Positions 7,581 through 13,466 of a stretch of 27,148 bases of DNA are shown in pieces (the stretch's first letter is position 1; each line of letters opens with the position of its first letter). Origin of the DNA: Glaesserella sp041814905 (lineage in GTDB: Bacteria; Pseudomonadota; Gammaproteobacteria; Enterobacterales; Pasteurellaceae); assembly GCF_041814905.1 (NCBI RefSeq), contig NZ_JBGXYA010000083.1, positions 1 through 27,148 of the forward strand, in the 5' to 3' direction. The notes under the pieces were generated by a model. The model searched no databases, had not been told where the DNA came from, and saw only the letters and a program-made list of their open reading frames with translations. The position numbers and the translations under genes were made by a program.

Positions 7581-8054
7581 ATGAAACACGTTAAATTCAC
7601 AGCGACAGCCTTAGCTGCTTTAATCTTAGCGGCTTGTTCACAAACCTCAACCCCTGTTGAAAGCGTACCGCAAGCAACGGTTCAGGAAACTGTTCCTGCT
7701 AACGTTCAAGTGAACGAGCAGAAATTAGCGACTACAGCAAAAAGTGTTGCTTATTTCTGCGACGGTAATTTAGTCAGTGCGGCTTATACCTTTGACGGTC
7801 AAAATGCGAGAGCCGCAGCAGTTAGAGTGGGGGAAAACCTCGTGACGGATACTTTAGTTCGTGATGTGACCAATACGGATTTTGCTTCTTTCGTTTCGGC
7901 AAATTATGTTTGGAATGTGGAGCCCTCTCTCACGTTAGATACTTTCGATAAAGCCAAAGCGGTAATGTTGACTCGGAAGGGCGGCAATAGTGATGTGGTT
8001 TTGGTGAAAAACTGTAAAATCAGATCAGCAGCAACGGCTAAGTTAAACCAATAA
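7581..8054 (+). CDS. Small lipoprotein, possibly MliC-like
   Basis: 157 residues. Residues 1-18 are a lipoprotein signal peptide with lipobox LAAC (acylated Cys19), then a Ser/Thr/Pro/Gln/Val-rich linker to about residue 50. The globular part has YFCDGNLVSAAYTFDGQNA and then ARAAAVRVGENL, with cysteines at 60 and 145 (KNC) placed to form one disulfide. This beta-strand layout with a tyrosine-x-Cys start resembles MliC-type lysozyme inhibitors, but the Trp/Lys-rich end of that family is not obvious, so the match is tentative. A GAGGGAG ribosome site supports the start at 7581. It sits 36 bases after yebC with no terminator between, so the two are probably co-transcribed. An uptake-signal hairpin follows it. 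Confidence 0.8.
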   Translation: MKHVKFTATALAALILAACSQTSTPVESVPQATVQETVPANVQVNEQKLATTAKSVAYFCDGNLVSAAYTFDGQNARAAAVRVGENLVTDTLVRDVTNTDFASFVSANYVWNVEPSLTLDTFDKAKAVMLTRKGGNSDVVLVKNCKIRSAATAKLNQ

Positions 8055-8069
8055 ATCTTAGCCGGATTA

Positions 8070-8118
8070 ACAAGCGGTCGGAAATGCAACATTTTTTGCA
8101 AATCCGTCCGCTTTTTTA
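8070..8118 (+). terminator. Inverted uptake-signal pair forming a terminator
   Basis: ACAAGCGGTC at 8070-8079 is followed, after AT-rich sequence and TTTTTTGCAAA, by TCCGTCCGCTT. The arms AAGCGGTCGGA and TCCGTCCGCTT pair at 10 of 11 positions and run into TTTTTT. It follows the lipoprotein stop but ends only 14 bases before the ruvC start. Confidence 0.7.
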
Positions 8119-8131
8119 TGCGGAACAACGT

Positions 8132-8710
8132 ATGGCAATTATTTTAGGCATAGATCCCGGCTCGCGCGTAACCGGCTATGGGGTTATTCGTCAAGCAGGG
8201 CGGCAACTTCAATATCTCGGCAGCGGTGCTATTCGGACTTCCGTGGACGATTTACCCACCCGCTTAAAGCGTATTTATGCCGGTGTAACGGAAATCATCA
8301 CTCAGTTTCAGCCCGATATGTTTGCGATTGAACAGGTATTTATGGCCAAAAATGCCGATTCTGCCTTAAAACTCGGGCAAGCAAGAGGAACTGCGATTGT
8401 GGCGGCGGTTAATCATGATTTGCCCGTATTTGAATATGCAGCACGTTTGGTGAAACAGACGGTGGTAGGAATTGGTTCGGCAGATAAAATTCAAGTACAA
8501 GAGATGGTAACCCGTATTTTACAGCTTTCGGACAAGCCGCAAGCCGATGCGGCGGATGCGCTGGCGATTGCCATTACTCACGCTCATTCGATTCAACATT
8601 CCCTTACCGTTGCCAATCATAGCAAGCAAGCCGTGAGTTCTGAAAAAGAACAAATGCTTGCGTTAATGAAAACCCGTTATAGTCGCGGGCGTTTCAGGTT
8701 GAAAGGCTAA
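8132..8710 (+). CDS. ruvC: Holliday junction resolvase RuvC
   Basis: 192 residues; E. coli RuvC is 173, and the extra residues are a polar C-terminal tail. RuvC is the homodimeric endonuclease that cuts four-way junctions moved by RuvAB. The four catalytic acidic residues are present: Asp8 (LGIDPGS), Glu67 (FAIEQVF), Asp139 and Asp142 (ADAADALAIAITH). The start at 8132 matches homologues; the frame opens earlier at 8084 but that runs through the terminator hairpin. The ribosome site is weak. ruvA and ruvB, which often adjoin ruvC, are not downstream; the 3' end overlaps a convergent hydrolase gene by 17 bases. Confidence 0.97.
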   Translation: MAIILGIDPGSRVTGYGVIRQAGRQLQYLGSGAIRTSVDDLPTRLKRIYAGVTEIITQFQPDMFAIEQVFMAKNADSALKLGQARGTAIVAAVNHDLPVFEYAARLVKQTVVGIGSADKIQVQEMVTRILQLSDKPQADAADALAIAITHAHSIQHSLTVANHSKQAVSSEKEQMLALMKTRYSRGRFRLKG

Positions 8711-9341
8711 CAAGCGGTAGGTTTTGCCGTAAATTTTGCAAAATATAGTCCATTGCCGACATTCCCGTTGAAAGTTTATGCCGAAAAATATGCAGGGCGT
8801 TGGAGTGTTGGGCATAAATCACTTCGTTAATATCCGGACCTTGTTCGATATTCCATTGCTGCCCTGCGCGGGCAACGATATCGGAAATCGTCAGGCGTTT
8901 AATCTCTGCGCGAATATTGATCCAAAATGCGGCTTGCGGCTTCGTTTGCGGATGACGGTAAATATTCGACCCGAGCCACACTAAGGTTCCTTCTCCCACA
9001 GGATCGAGCGTTACTAAGATTTGTACTTCAAATCCTTTCGTTTTTAGTAATTGAGATAAATGTGCCGCATTCCAACCGCCTAAACTGTGTCCGATCAGAT
9101 AGATCAAATCATTTGGTTTGAGTTTGCTTAGCACATTTTTTTCAATATCTTTTAAGTGATAAATACGATTATAGCCGTAAGTGTGAATAAAAATACGCTC
9201 GATGGAACCGAACTCTTTTTGTAATGCGAGCAAAAAACGTTGGCGGGCGCGGTTGATATGACGTAGCGGACCGATAAGATAATAGGGTTCTTGATCGGCT
9301 GCGCCGCCGATAAAGAATATGTGGGCATTAGCATAAGACAT
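8694..9341 (-). CDS. Alpha/beta serine hydrolase (lipase-like), function unknown
   Basis: 215 residues. The nucleophile elbow GHSLGG (Ser86) is preceded by a strand DLIYLI, and Asp113 (LDPVGEG) and His179 (AQHSNA) stand where the rest of an alpha/beta-hydrolase triad is expected. There is no signal peptide or membrane segment, so a cytoplasmic or specially exported enzyme is likely. The substrate is unknown; the GHSLGG elbow fits lipases and esterases in general. A CGGAG site precedes the start at 9341. Its last 17 coding bases overlap the end of ruvC on the other strand, and an uptake signal lies inside its 3' coding end. I cannot assign it to a named pathway. Confidence 0.82.
   Translation of the reverse strand: MSYANAHIFFIGGAADQEPYYLIGPLRHINRARQRFLLALQKEFGSIERIFIHTYGYNRIYHLKDIEKNVLSKLKPNDLIYLIGHSLGGWNAAHLSQLLKTKGFEVQILVTLDPVGEGTLVWLGSNIYRHPQTKPQAAFWINIRAEIKRLTISDIVARAGQQWNIEQGPDINEVIYAQHSNALHIFRHKLSTGMSAMDYILQNLRQNLPLVSLST
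8710..8719 (+). repeat. DNA uptake signal sequence inside hydrolase 3' coding end
   Basis: ACAAGCGGTA, one base off the consensus core, followed by GTTTTGCCGTAAATTTTGCAAAA, the extended pattern. It starts on the last base of the ruvC stop codon. Confidence 0.75.
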
Positions 9342-9359
9342 ATAAATCTCCGAGTAATG

Positions 9360-9381
9360 TTCCCCTCTACAAGAAGGGGAA
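9360..9381. repeat. Short G/C hairpin, possible degenerate relative of the 6655-6774 repeat
   Basis: TTCCCCT (9360-9366) and AGGGGAA (9375-9381) form a 7-bp stem, followed by CGGGGATTT. The order resembles one arm of the long inverted repeat. No T-run follows on the minus strand, so it is not a classic terminator. Confidence 0.4.
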
Positions 9382-9391
9382 CGGGGATTTA

Positions 9392-9736
9392 TCAGATGGC
9401 TGCGGTAACGACAATTTCAACTTTCCAATTCGGATTGGCAAGTTTTGCCTCAATAGACGCTCGAGGCGGTGAATTGCCTGACGGCACCCATTCGTCCCAT
9501 GCGCGGTTCATTTCATCAAATTCGATCATGTTGGTGACAAATACTTGTGCCATAAGAATACGGCTTTTATCCGTTCCCGCTTCTTCTAACAATTTGTCAA
9601 TTTCCGCCAATACCTGCTTGGTTTGACCGTACATATCTAAAGAATCATCTTCAGGCACTTGTCCGGCAAGGTAGGCAATCCCGTTATAAACCGCCATTTC
9701 AGACAGGCGTTTACCGACTTGAAAACGTTGAATCAT
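9392..9736 (-). CDS. RidA/YjgF-family protein, YoaB-like
   Basis: 114 residues, the same length and layout as E. coli YoaB: IAYLAGQVPED, QTKQVLAEIDKLLEEAGTDK, MNRAWDEWVPSGNSPPRASI and KVEIVVTAAI. RidA proteins are trimeric; active members hydrolyse reactive enamines/imines made by PLP enzymes. The key arginine is kept (Arg92 in PPRASIEAKL), so deaminase activity is possible, though YoaB-type members are less studied. AGGAG lies 8 bases before the start. It is downstream of ilvE on the same strand; RidA is known to protect the branched-chain aminotransferase from 2-aminoacrylate in enteric bacteria, so the neighbourhood is suggestive, but a terminator-like uptake-signal pair separates them. 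Confidence 0.9.
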   Translation of the reverse strand: MIQRFQVGKRLSEMAVYNGIAYLAGQVPEDDSLDMYGQTKQVLAEIDKLLEEAGTDKSRILMAQVFVTNMIEFDEMNRAWDEWVPSGNSPPRASIEAKLANPNWKVEIVVTAAI

Positions 9737-9746
9737 CTTTTTTCTC

Positions 9747-9812
9747 CTGATAAAACAAGCGGTGAGTTTTGTCGATTATTTTGCAAATTATCGCCGAAAT
9801 CCCACCGCTTGT
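9747..9812 (-). terminator. Inverted uptake-signal pair behind ilvE
   Basis: ACAAGCGGTG (9755-9764) and CACCGCTTGT (9803-9812) form a perfect 10-bp stem enclosing TTTTGCAAA. On the minus strand it starts 5 bases after the ilvE stop and is followed by TTTTATC, so it can act as terminator. Confidence 0.65.
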
Positions 9813-9816
9813 ATCA

Positions 9817-10836
9817 TTATTCTACTTTCACAATCCAGCCTTCCGGCGCTTCAATATCACCGAATTGGATTCCGACCAGTTCATTATACAGACGCTTGGT
9901 TACCGGACCGACTTCCGTTTCGGAATAGAAGACGTGGAAATTATCGTGGTATTGAATTCCGCCAATCGGGGTAATAACGGCTGCCGTACCGCATGCGCCG
10001 GCTTCGGTAAATTGATCCAATCGGTCAATATAGACGTCACCTTCAATCGCTTCCATTCCTAAACGTTCTTTTGCCAAATAAAGCAGTGAATATTTGGTAA
10101 TACTCGGCAGAATAGACGGAGAATTTGGTGTGATGAATTTATTATCAGCCGTAATGCCGAAGAAGTTAGCGGAACCGACTTCTTCAATTTTAGTGTGTGT
10201 TTTCGGATCCAAATAGATACAGTCACCGAAATTACGTTCTTTCGCCAATTTACCCGGATACAAACTCGCCGCATAGTTACCGCCGACTTTTGCTGCGCCG
10301 GTACCGTAAGGCGCGGCACGGTCGTATTCGGAAACTAAAAAATTGGACGGGGCTAAACCGCCTTTGAAATAGGCACCGACCGGGCAACAGAATACGCAGA
10401 AAATAAATTCCGGTGCGGTACGAACACCGATATTTTCACCGACACCAATGACAAACGGGCGTAAATAAAGCGTTGCACCGGTACCGTAAGGTGCAACCCA
10501 TTCTTCGTTTGCTTTAACGACTTCCTTACAGGCGCGGATAAAAAGTTCTGTCGGTACTTGCGGCATTAATAGGCGGTCGCAACTGTCTTGCATCCGTTTA
10601 GCGTTTTGATCCGGACGGAAAAGGTTGATTGAACCGTCTTTACAACGATAGGCTTTTAATCCTTCAAAACATTGTTGTCCGTAGTGTAATGCTGTGGAAC
10701 CTTCGTTAATGTGGAGGGTATTGTCTGTGGTTAATTCACCGTTATCCCACGCACCGTCTTTCCAGTGAGCGATAAAACGATAGTCTGTTTTAATATAAGA
10801 AAATCCAAGATTTTGCCAGTCAATATTTTTTGTCAT
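9817..10836 (-). CDS. ilvE: Branched-chain amino acid aminotransferase
   Basis: 339 residues, the larger type of class IV (fold-type IV) PLP aminotransferase. It makes valine, leucine and isoleucine from their 2-oxo acids with glutamate as amino donor. Visible: HYGQQCFEGLKAYRCKDG (51-68), YLRPFVIGVGENIGV (124-138), the lysine motif YDRAAPYGTGAAKVGGNY with Lys183 as Schiff-base residue, EEVGSANFF with the PLP-contacting Glu, and ATP-grasp-unrelated C-terminal GDIEAPEGW. AAGGA is spaced correctly before the start at 10836. The leader between ribosome site and start, AACACAACA, is a perfect complement to the seed of GcvB, whose gene lies directly upstream on the same strand. Confidence 0.96.
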   Translation of the reverse strand: MTKNIDWQNLGFSYIKTDYRFIAHWKDGAWDNGELTTDNTLHINEGSTALHYGQQCFEGLKAYRCKDGSINLFRPDQNAKRMQDSCDRLLMPQVPTELFIRACKEVVKANEEWVAPYGTGATLYLRPFVIGVGENIGVRTAPEFIFCVFCCPVGAYFKGGLAPSNFLVSEYDRAAPYGTGAAKVGGNYAASLYPGKLAKERNFGDCIYLDPKTHTKIEEVGSANFFGITADNKFITPNSPSILPSITKYSLLYLAKERLGMEAIEGDVYIDRLDQFTEAGACGTAAVITPIGGIQYHDNFHVFYSETEVGPVTKRLYNELVGIQFGDIEAPEGWIVKVE

Positions 10837-10845
10837 TGTTGTGTT
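10837..10845 (-). promoter_or_regulatory. Predicted GcvB pairing site in the ilvE ribosome-binding region
   Basis: The nine bases before the ilvE ATG read AACACAACA on the mRNA, the exact reverse complement of TGTTGTGTT in the gcvB R1 region (11104-11112). Pairing would cover the space between Shine-Dalgarno and start codon. Match is seen directly; repression is inferred from known GcvB action. Confidence 0.65.
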
Positions 10846-10992
10846 CCTTTGTATGAAAGCGTTGGATATAACGTTACACTATTCTAAAGGAAATTAACAA
10901 TTTAGGCGGAAAATTTTATTAATTTTTAGAAAATTTTGGCTTTTTGTAGCAGGATTCTTAGATTCTGATAGAATAGGCACATTTTTAGGAAT

Positions 10993-11016
10993 AAAAAAAC
11001 CGCCCAAATCGGGCGG
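10993..11016 (-). terminator. Rho-independent terminator of gcvB
   Basis: CCGCCC/GGGCGG 6-bp G/C stem (11011-11016 with 11000-11005, five-base loop) followed on the minus strand by seven T. It ends 156 bases before the ilvE start, so read-through would enter ilvE. Confidence 0.88.
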
Positions 11017-11168
11017 CAACTAAACCAAAATAGGTTCAAAATATACAGGAAGTGAAACGAGTAACTTTTGTTACTCTAGTCTAGTTTCCTAGACCAATAT
11101 GCAAACACAACATCATACTTAAAATTTATAATAGCTAAGATAGCTATCACTATCCGTTTAAGTATGGT
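10993..11168 (-). ncRNA. gcvB: GcvB small regulatory RNA
   Basis: Not a coding gene. Read on the minus strand the order matches enterobacterial GcvB. It has a 5' stem-loop with 10-bp arms (11163-11154 region CATACTTAAA, closing TTTAAGTATG) and then the GU-rich R1 seed ATGTTGTGTTTGC (11113-11101). A hairpin GTCTAG-GAAA-CTAGAC (11094-11079) and a hairpin GAGTAAC-AAAA-GTTACTC (11076-11059) follow. The conserved R3 segment CACTTCCTGTATAT (11054-11041) comes next, then a Rho-independent terminator. It is divergent from gcvA, as in E. coli. GcvB is an Hfq-dependent trans-acting RNA that represses amino-acid and peptide transport and biosynthesis mRNAs. At about 175 nt it is shorter than the 205-nt E. 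coli RNA. The 5' end is inferred from the promoter. Confidence 0.92.
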
Positions 11169-11172
11169 GTGA

Positions 11173-11201
11173 ATTTTAGAGTCGTTTGACCAGTTAGACA
11201 A
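11173..11201 (-). promoter_or_regulatory. gcvB promoter
   Basis: On the minus strand TTGTCT (11201-11196), a 17-base spacer and TAAAAT (11178-11173) form a good sigma-70 promoter placing transcription start near 11168-11165. In E. coli this promoter is activated by GcvA. Confidence 0.65.
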
Positions 11202-11216
11202 ACGAGATTTTTTTAT
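11182..11216 (+). promoter_or_regulatory. Dyad over the gcvB -35, with a T-run toward gcvA
   Basis: TCGTTTG (11182-11188) and CAAACGA (11199-11205) are perfect 7-base arms around the gcvB -35. Plus-strand sequence continues GATTTTTTTATTTT. It may be a GcvA operator or a weak terminator facing gcvA. Confidence 0.4.
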
Positions 11217-11240
11217 TTTATTAATCAAAAAAAGTAATGT

Positions 11241-11260
11241 GATAGATTCCGTCATCTATC
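11241..11260. promoter_or_regulatory. Palindrome in the gcvA leader
   Basis: GATAGAT (11241-11247) / ATCTATC (11254-11260), perfect arms, six-base loop, 20 bases before the gcvA start. It could be a regulator site or an mRNA hairpin; no clear Shine-Dalgarno site follows it. Confidence 0.4.
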
Positions 11261-11279
11261 TAACCCTACAGTTAATTAT

Positions 11280-12173
11280 ATGAACAACAAAAAACTACCT
11301 CCATTAAATGCATTGAAGGCGTTTGAGTCCGCCGCCCGTCATTTAAATTTCACCAAAGCAGCAGATGAGTTATTTGTCACTCAAGCGGCGGTGAGTCATC
11401 AAATTAAATTATTAGAAGATTTTTTAGGCATTCAACTGTTTCATCGGCGTAACCGATTATTAGAACTGACGGAACTCGGTTTGCAATATTTTGATGATAT
11501 CCGGCCACTTTTAGAGCAGATTTCTAAAGCAACAGATAAAATTCGAGCTAAAAACAGTCGTCAGATCTTAACCATCAGTGTTCCGCAGACTTTCGGTATG
11601 CATTGGCTTGTTCCGCGTTTAAATGATTTCCACGAAAGATTTCCGGATATTGAAGTGCGGATCAAAGGTGTCGATCAAGATGAAGGACAGTTAGGTAAAG
11701 AAATTGATGTGGCGATTTATTATGGATCAGGTAAGTGGGAAAATGTGGAATTTATCCGCCTGTCTGAAGCGCCACTGGTTATTTTAGCTTCTCCGCGTTT
11801 TCTGGAACGAAATCCGCTTAACAAACCCGAAGACTTGATCGGAAAAACATTATTACACGTATTTAGCCGCAATAAGTGGAAAAGAACCATTGAACATTTT
11901 GGATTAAATCATGCTATTGATGTGGAAGAAAGTGGTTCTATGTTCAGTCATACTTTTATGGCGCTACAAGCAGCAATGCACCAACAAGGTATTGCAATTG
12001 CGAATAAAATTTTGGCTCAACACGAATTGGCTCAAGGTAATTTGATTGAACCTTTTCCAACCGGTTTAAATGACGAAAAATCATTTTATGTCGTTTTTCC
12101 GCCACAAATGGCAGAAGTTGCCAAAGTGCAGCATTTTGTGGATTGGATAACCCAAGAAATTCGTCGTGAATAA
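11280..12173 (+). CDS. gcvA: GcvA, LysR-type regulator of glycine cleavage
   Basis: 297 residues. The N-terminal winged helix-turn-helix (PPLNALKAFESAARHLNFTK, then AADELFVTQAAVSHQIKLLE) matches E. coli GcvA closely, followed by the linker and effector-binding domain (FGMHWLVPRLNDFHERFPDI, ATG-like VDVAIYYGSG pattern, FSHTFMALQAAMHQQGIAIA). E. coli GcvA activates gcvTHP when glycine is present and represses when purines dominate, and it drives transcription of the sRNA gene gcvB. Here gcvB is divergent and its promoter lies about 80-110 bases upstream, the same arrangement as in E. coli, which confirms the assignment. The ribosome site is weak. A strong terminator follows. Confidence 0.95.
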   Translation: MNNKKLPPLNALKAFESAARHLNFTKAADELFVTQAAVSHQIKLLEDFLGIQLFHRRNRLLELTELGLQYFDDIRPLLEQISKATDKIRAKNSRQILTISVPQTFGMHWLVPRLNDFHERFPDIEVRIKGVDQDEGQLGKEIDVAIYYGSGKWENVEFIRLSEAPLVILASPRFLERNPLNKPEDLIGKTLLHVFSRNKWKRTIEHFGLNHAIDVEESGSMFSHTFMALQAAMHQQGIAIANKILAQHELAQGNLIEPFPTGLNDEKSFYVVFPPQMAEVAKVQHFVDWITQEIRRE

Positions 12174-12183
12174 ATAAAAAATC

Positions 12184-12216
12184 AAGGCGTTTAAACCGGA
12201 TTTAAACGCCTTTTTT
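12184..12216 (+). terminator. Terminator of gcvA, probably bidirectional
   Basis: A perfect 12-bp stem (AAGGCGTTTAAA at 12184-12195, TTTAAACGCCTT at 12201-12212) with T-run TTTTTT. The minus-strand side is followed by GATTTTTTATTT, so it can also end the convergent lipoprotein transcript. Confidence 0.85.
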
Positions 12217-12231
12217 CAGTTTCTTTACTTT

Positions 12232-13245
12232 TTACTTCTCTACAGCATCGGCTTTAAGAATACCGATAGCATCATTTAAGCCTTCTTCTCTATTCAAATT
12301 TTTAAACCGAGTTTCGCCAACAATAACTTCTCCGTTTTTGCCGTACATCGCACCAGTAAATTCGCCGACTTTATCATCGCCTTGGTATAAATAAGGTGTA
12401 ACCAGTGTGCCATTTGAATTCACTGGTGTTGGTTTTAATTGCCATACTTCATTTTCATTTGGACCCAAAATATCCAAATTCAACGTTTTGCTGTCAACTT
12501 GATAGTCACCGATAATTTCTGCATCCATAGGTTCGGCAGATATATCTCCCTGATAGAAATAGTTCATCTTTCCTTTATAAGTCATATCTTCAACGGGGCT
12601 GGATCGTGGCGCACTATCGTCGATTGCCAACAGCTGTATATAAGTAGGATCGCCATGACTGGCGCGTCCAAAATCATAGCCGTAATAACCGAACATATAG
12701 CCATCTTTATCTACCAATTTTTCTACTAAATGCTGACCGGAGGAAAGCGCCTCACTACCCATTAGTTTGATATTTTGATTCTCATCAAGAATTACGACGG
12801 TTTTTGCACCATCATAACCAGGAATATCCCACTCTCGTTTTAAACGTTCAAAAACTGCTTTATGTTGTGTCAACAGTGTATCTTGAGTGACTTCTTTTTG
12901 AGGAAACTCAACAGGGTATAATTCACCGCTTGCATCATCGGTATCTATTTCGCTTCCGTTTCTAACTTCATCTGGTTTTTTAATCTCTTCTTCTGTGGTG
13001 TTTGAGGCAATATCAGAAGATTGTTGATTCTCTTTGGTGGTACCTTCTTCGGTTTTAGCTTTTTCGGTTTTAGCTTCTTCAGTCTGTTGAGATGAGTTTT
13101 TTTCGGAATCTGCCTCACTTTGTCCGGATTGGGTAGATTGATTACTTAAAGCGCTATTTACCGGTTTAGACGAATCTCCATGATTACAAGCGCTAAGGAT
13201 AATTGCAGAAAGTAAGGTAAGACCAAATTGAGTTGAACGTTTCAT
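12232..13245 (-). CDS. Surface-type lipoprotein with TbpB-like C-terminal barrel
   Basis: 337 residues. Signal peptide with lipobox LSAC (Cys20), then a long disordered Gln/Ser/Thr/Glu/Lys linker (about 21-115), then a globular half. Its C-terminal part has YKGKMNYFYQGD, the beta-rich stretch DYQVDSKTLNLDILGP, and GEFTGAMYGKNGEVIVGE. The last motif is the hallmark of the lipoprotein beta-barrel of TbpB, factor-H-binding-protein and other Slam-exported lipoproteins. The protein is much shorter than TbpB (about 550-600), so it has a single handle/barrel lobe at most. The ligand is unknown; a host or metal-carrier protein would be the family expectation. No partner receptor or slam gene is in the window. 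The next minus-strand gene upstream codes for a lipoprotein with a closely similar signal peptide. Confidence 0.82.
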   Translation of the reverse strand: MKRSTQFGLTLLSAIILSACNHGDSSKPVNSALSNQSTQSGQSEADSEKNSSQQTEEAKTEKAKTEEGTTKENQQSSDIASNTTEEEIKKPDEVRNGSEIDTDDASGELYPVEFPQKEVTQDTLLTQHKAVFERLKREWDIPGYDGAKTVVILDENQNIKLMGSEALSSGQHLVEKLVDKDGYMFGYYGYDFGRASHGDPTYIQLLAIDDSAPRSSPVEDMTYKGKMNYFYQGDISAEPMDAEIIGDYQVDSKTLNLDILGPNENEVWQLKPTPVNSNGTLVTPYLYQGDDKVGEFTGAMYGKNGEVIVGETRFKNLNREEGLNDAIGILKADAVEK

Positions 13246-13390
13246 TTAAGACATCCTAATAATTAATATGTAAAATAATAAGAGTTTTATAAAAATCATA
13301 AAGATTTACTTACATATTTTAGCAAGTTAGTTTTAGAAAAGTGATAAAATTTACATAATGAGAGTGAATTAATTATTTGAGTAATAAATA

Positions 13391-13432
13391 AAAGAGGCTA
13401 ACGCTCTTCATTACTTCGAGGTTAACCTCTTT
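13391..13432 (-). terminator. Terminator behind the repeat-bearing lipoprotein gene
   Basis: AAAGAGGCTAAC (13391-13402) and GTTAACCTCTTT (13421-13432) pair at 11 of 12 positions. On the minus strand the stem is followed by TTATTTATTAC and lies 35 bases after the stop. Confidence 0.6.
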
Positions 13433-13466
13433 AATTTAACATAATGATATAACGAGGATTTTTAAA

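Noticed and set aside
9360..9381. Rho-independent terminator of the RidA-family gene
   Set aside because: The hairpin has no T-run on the relevant strand; kept only as a possible repeat relic.
10993..11205. tmRNA, or an ilv leader-peptide attenuator upstream of ilvE
   Set aside because: No tag-peptide frame, no tRNA-like ends, and no leader frame rich in Ile/Val/Leu codons; the motif order fits GcvB and gcvA is adjacent.
13246..13390. Fur box upstream of the TbpB-like lipoprotein
   Set aside because: The AT-rich leader has a loose CTCATTATG stretch, but it does not fit the 19-bp Fur dyad at enough positions.
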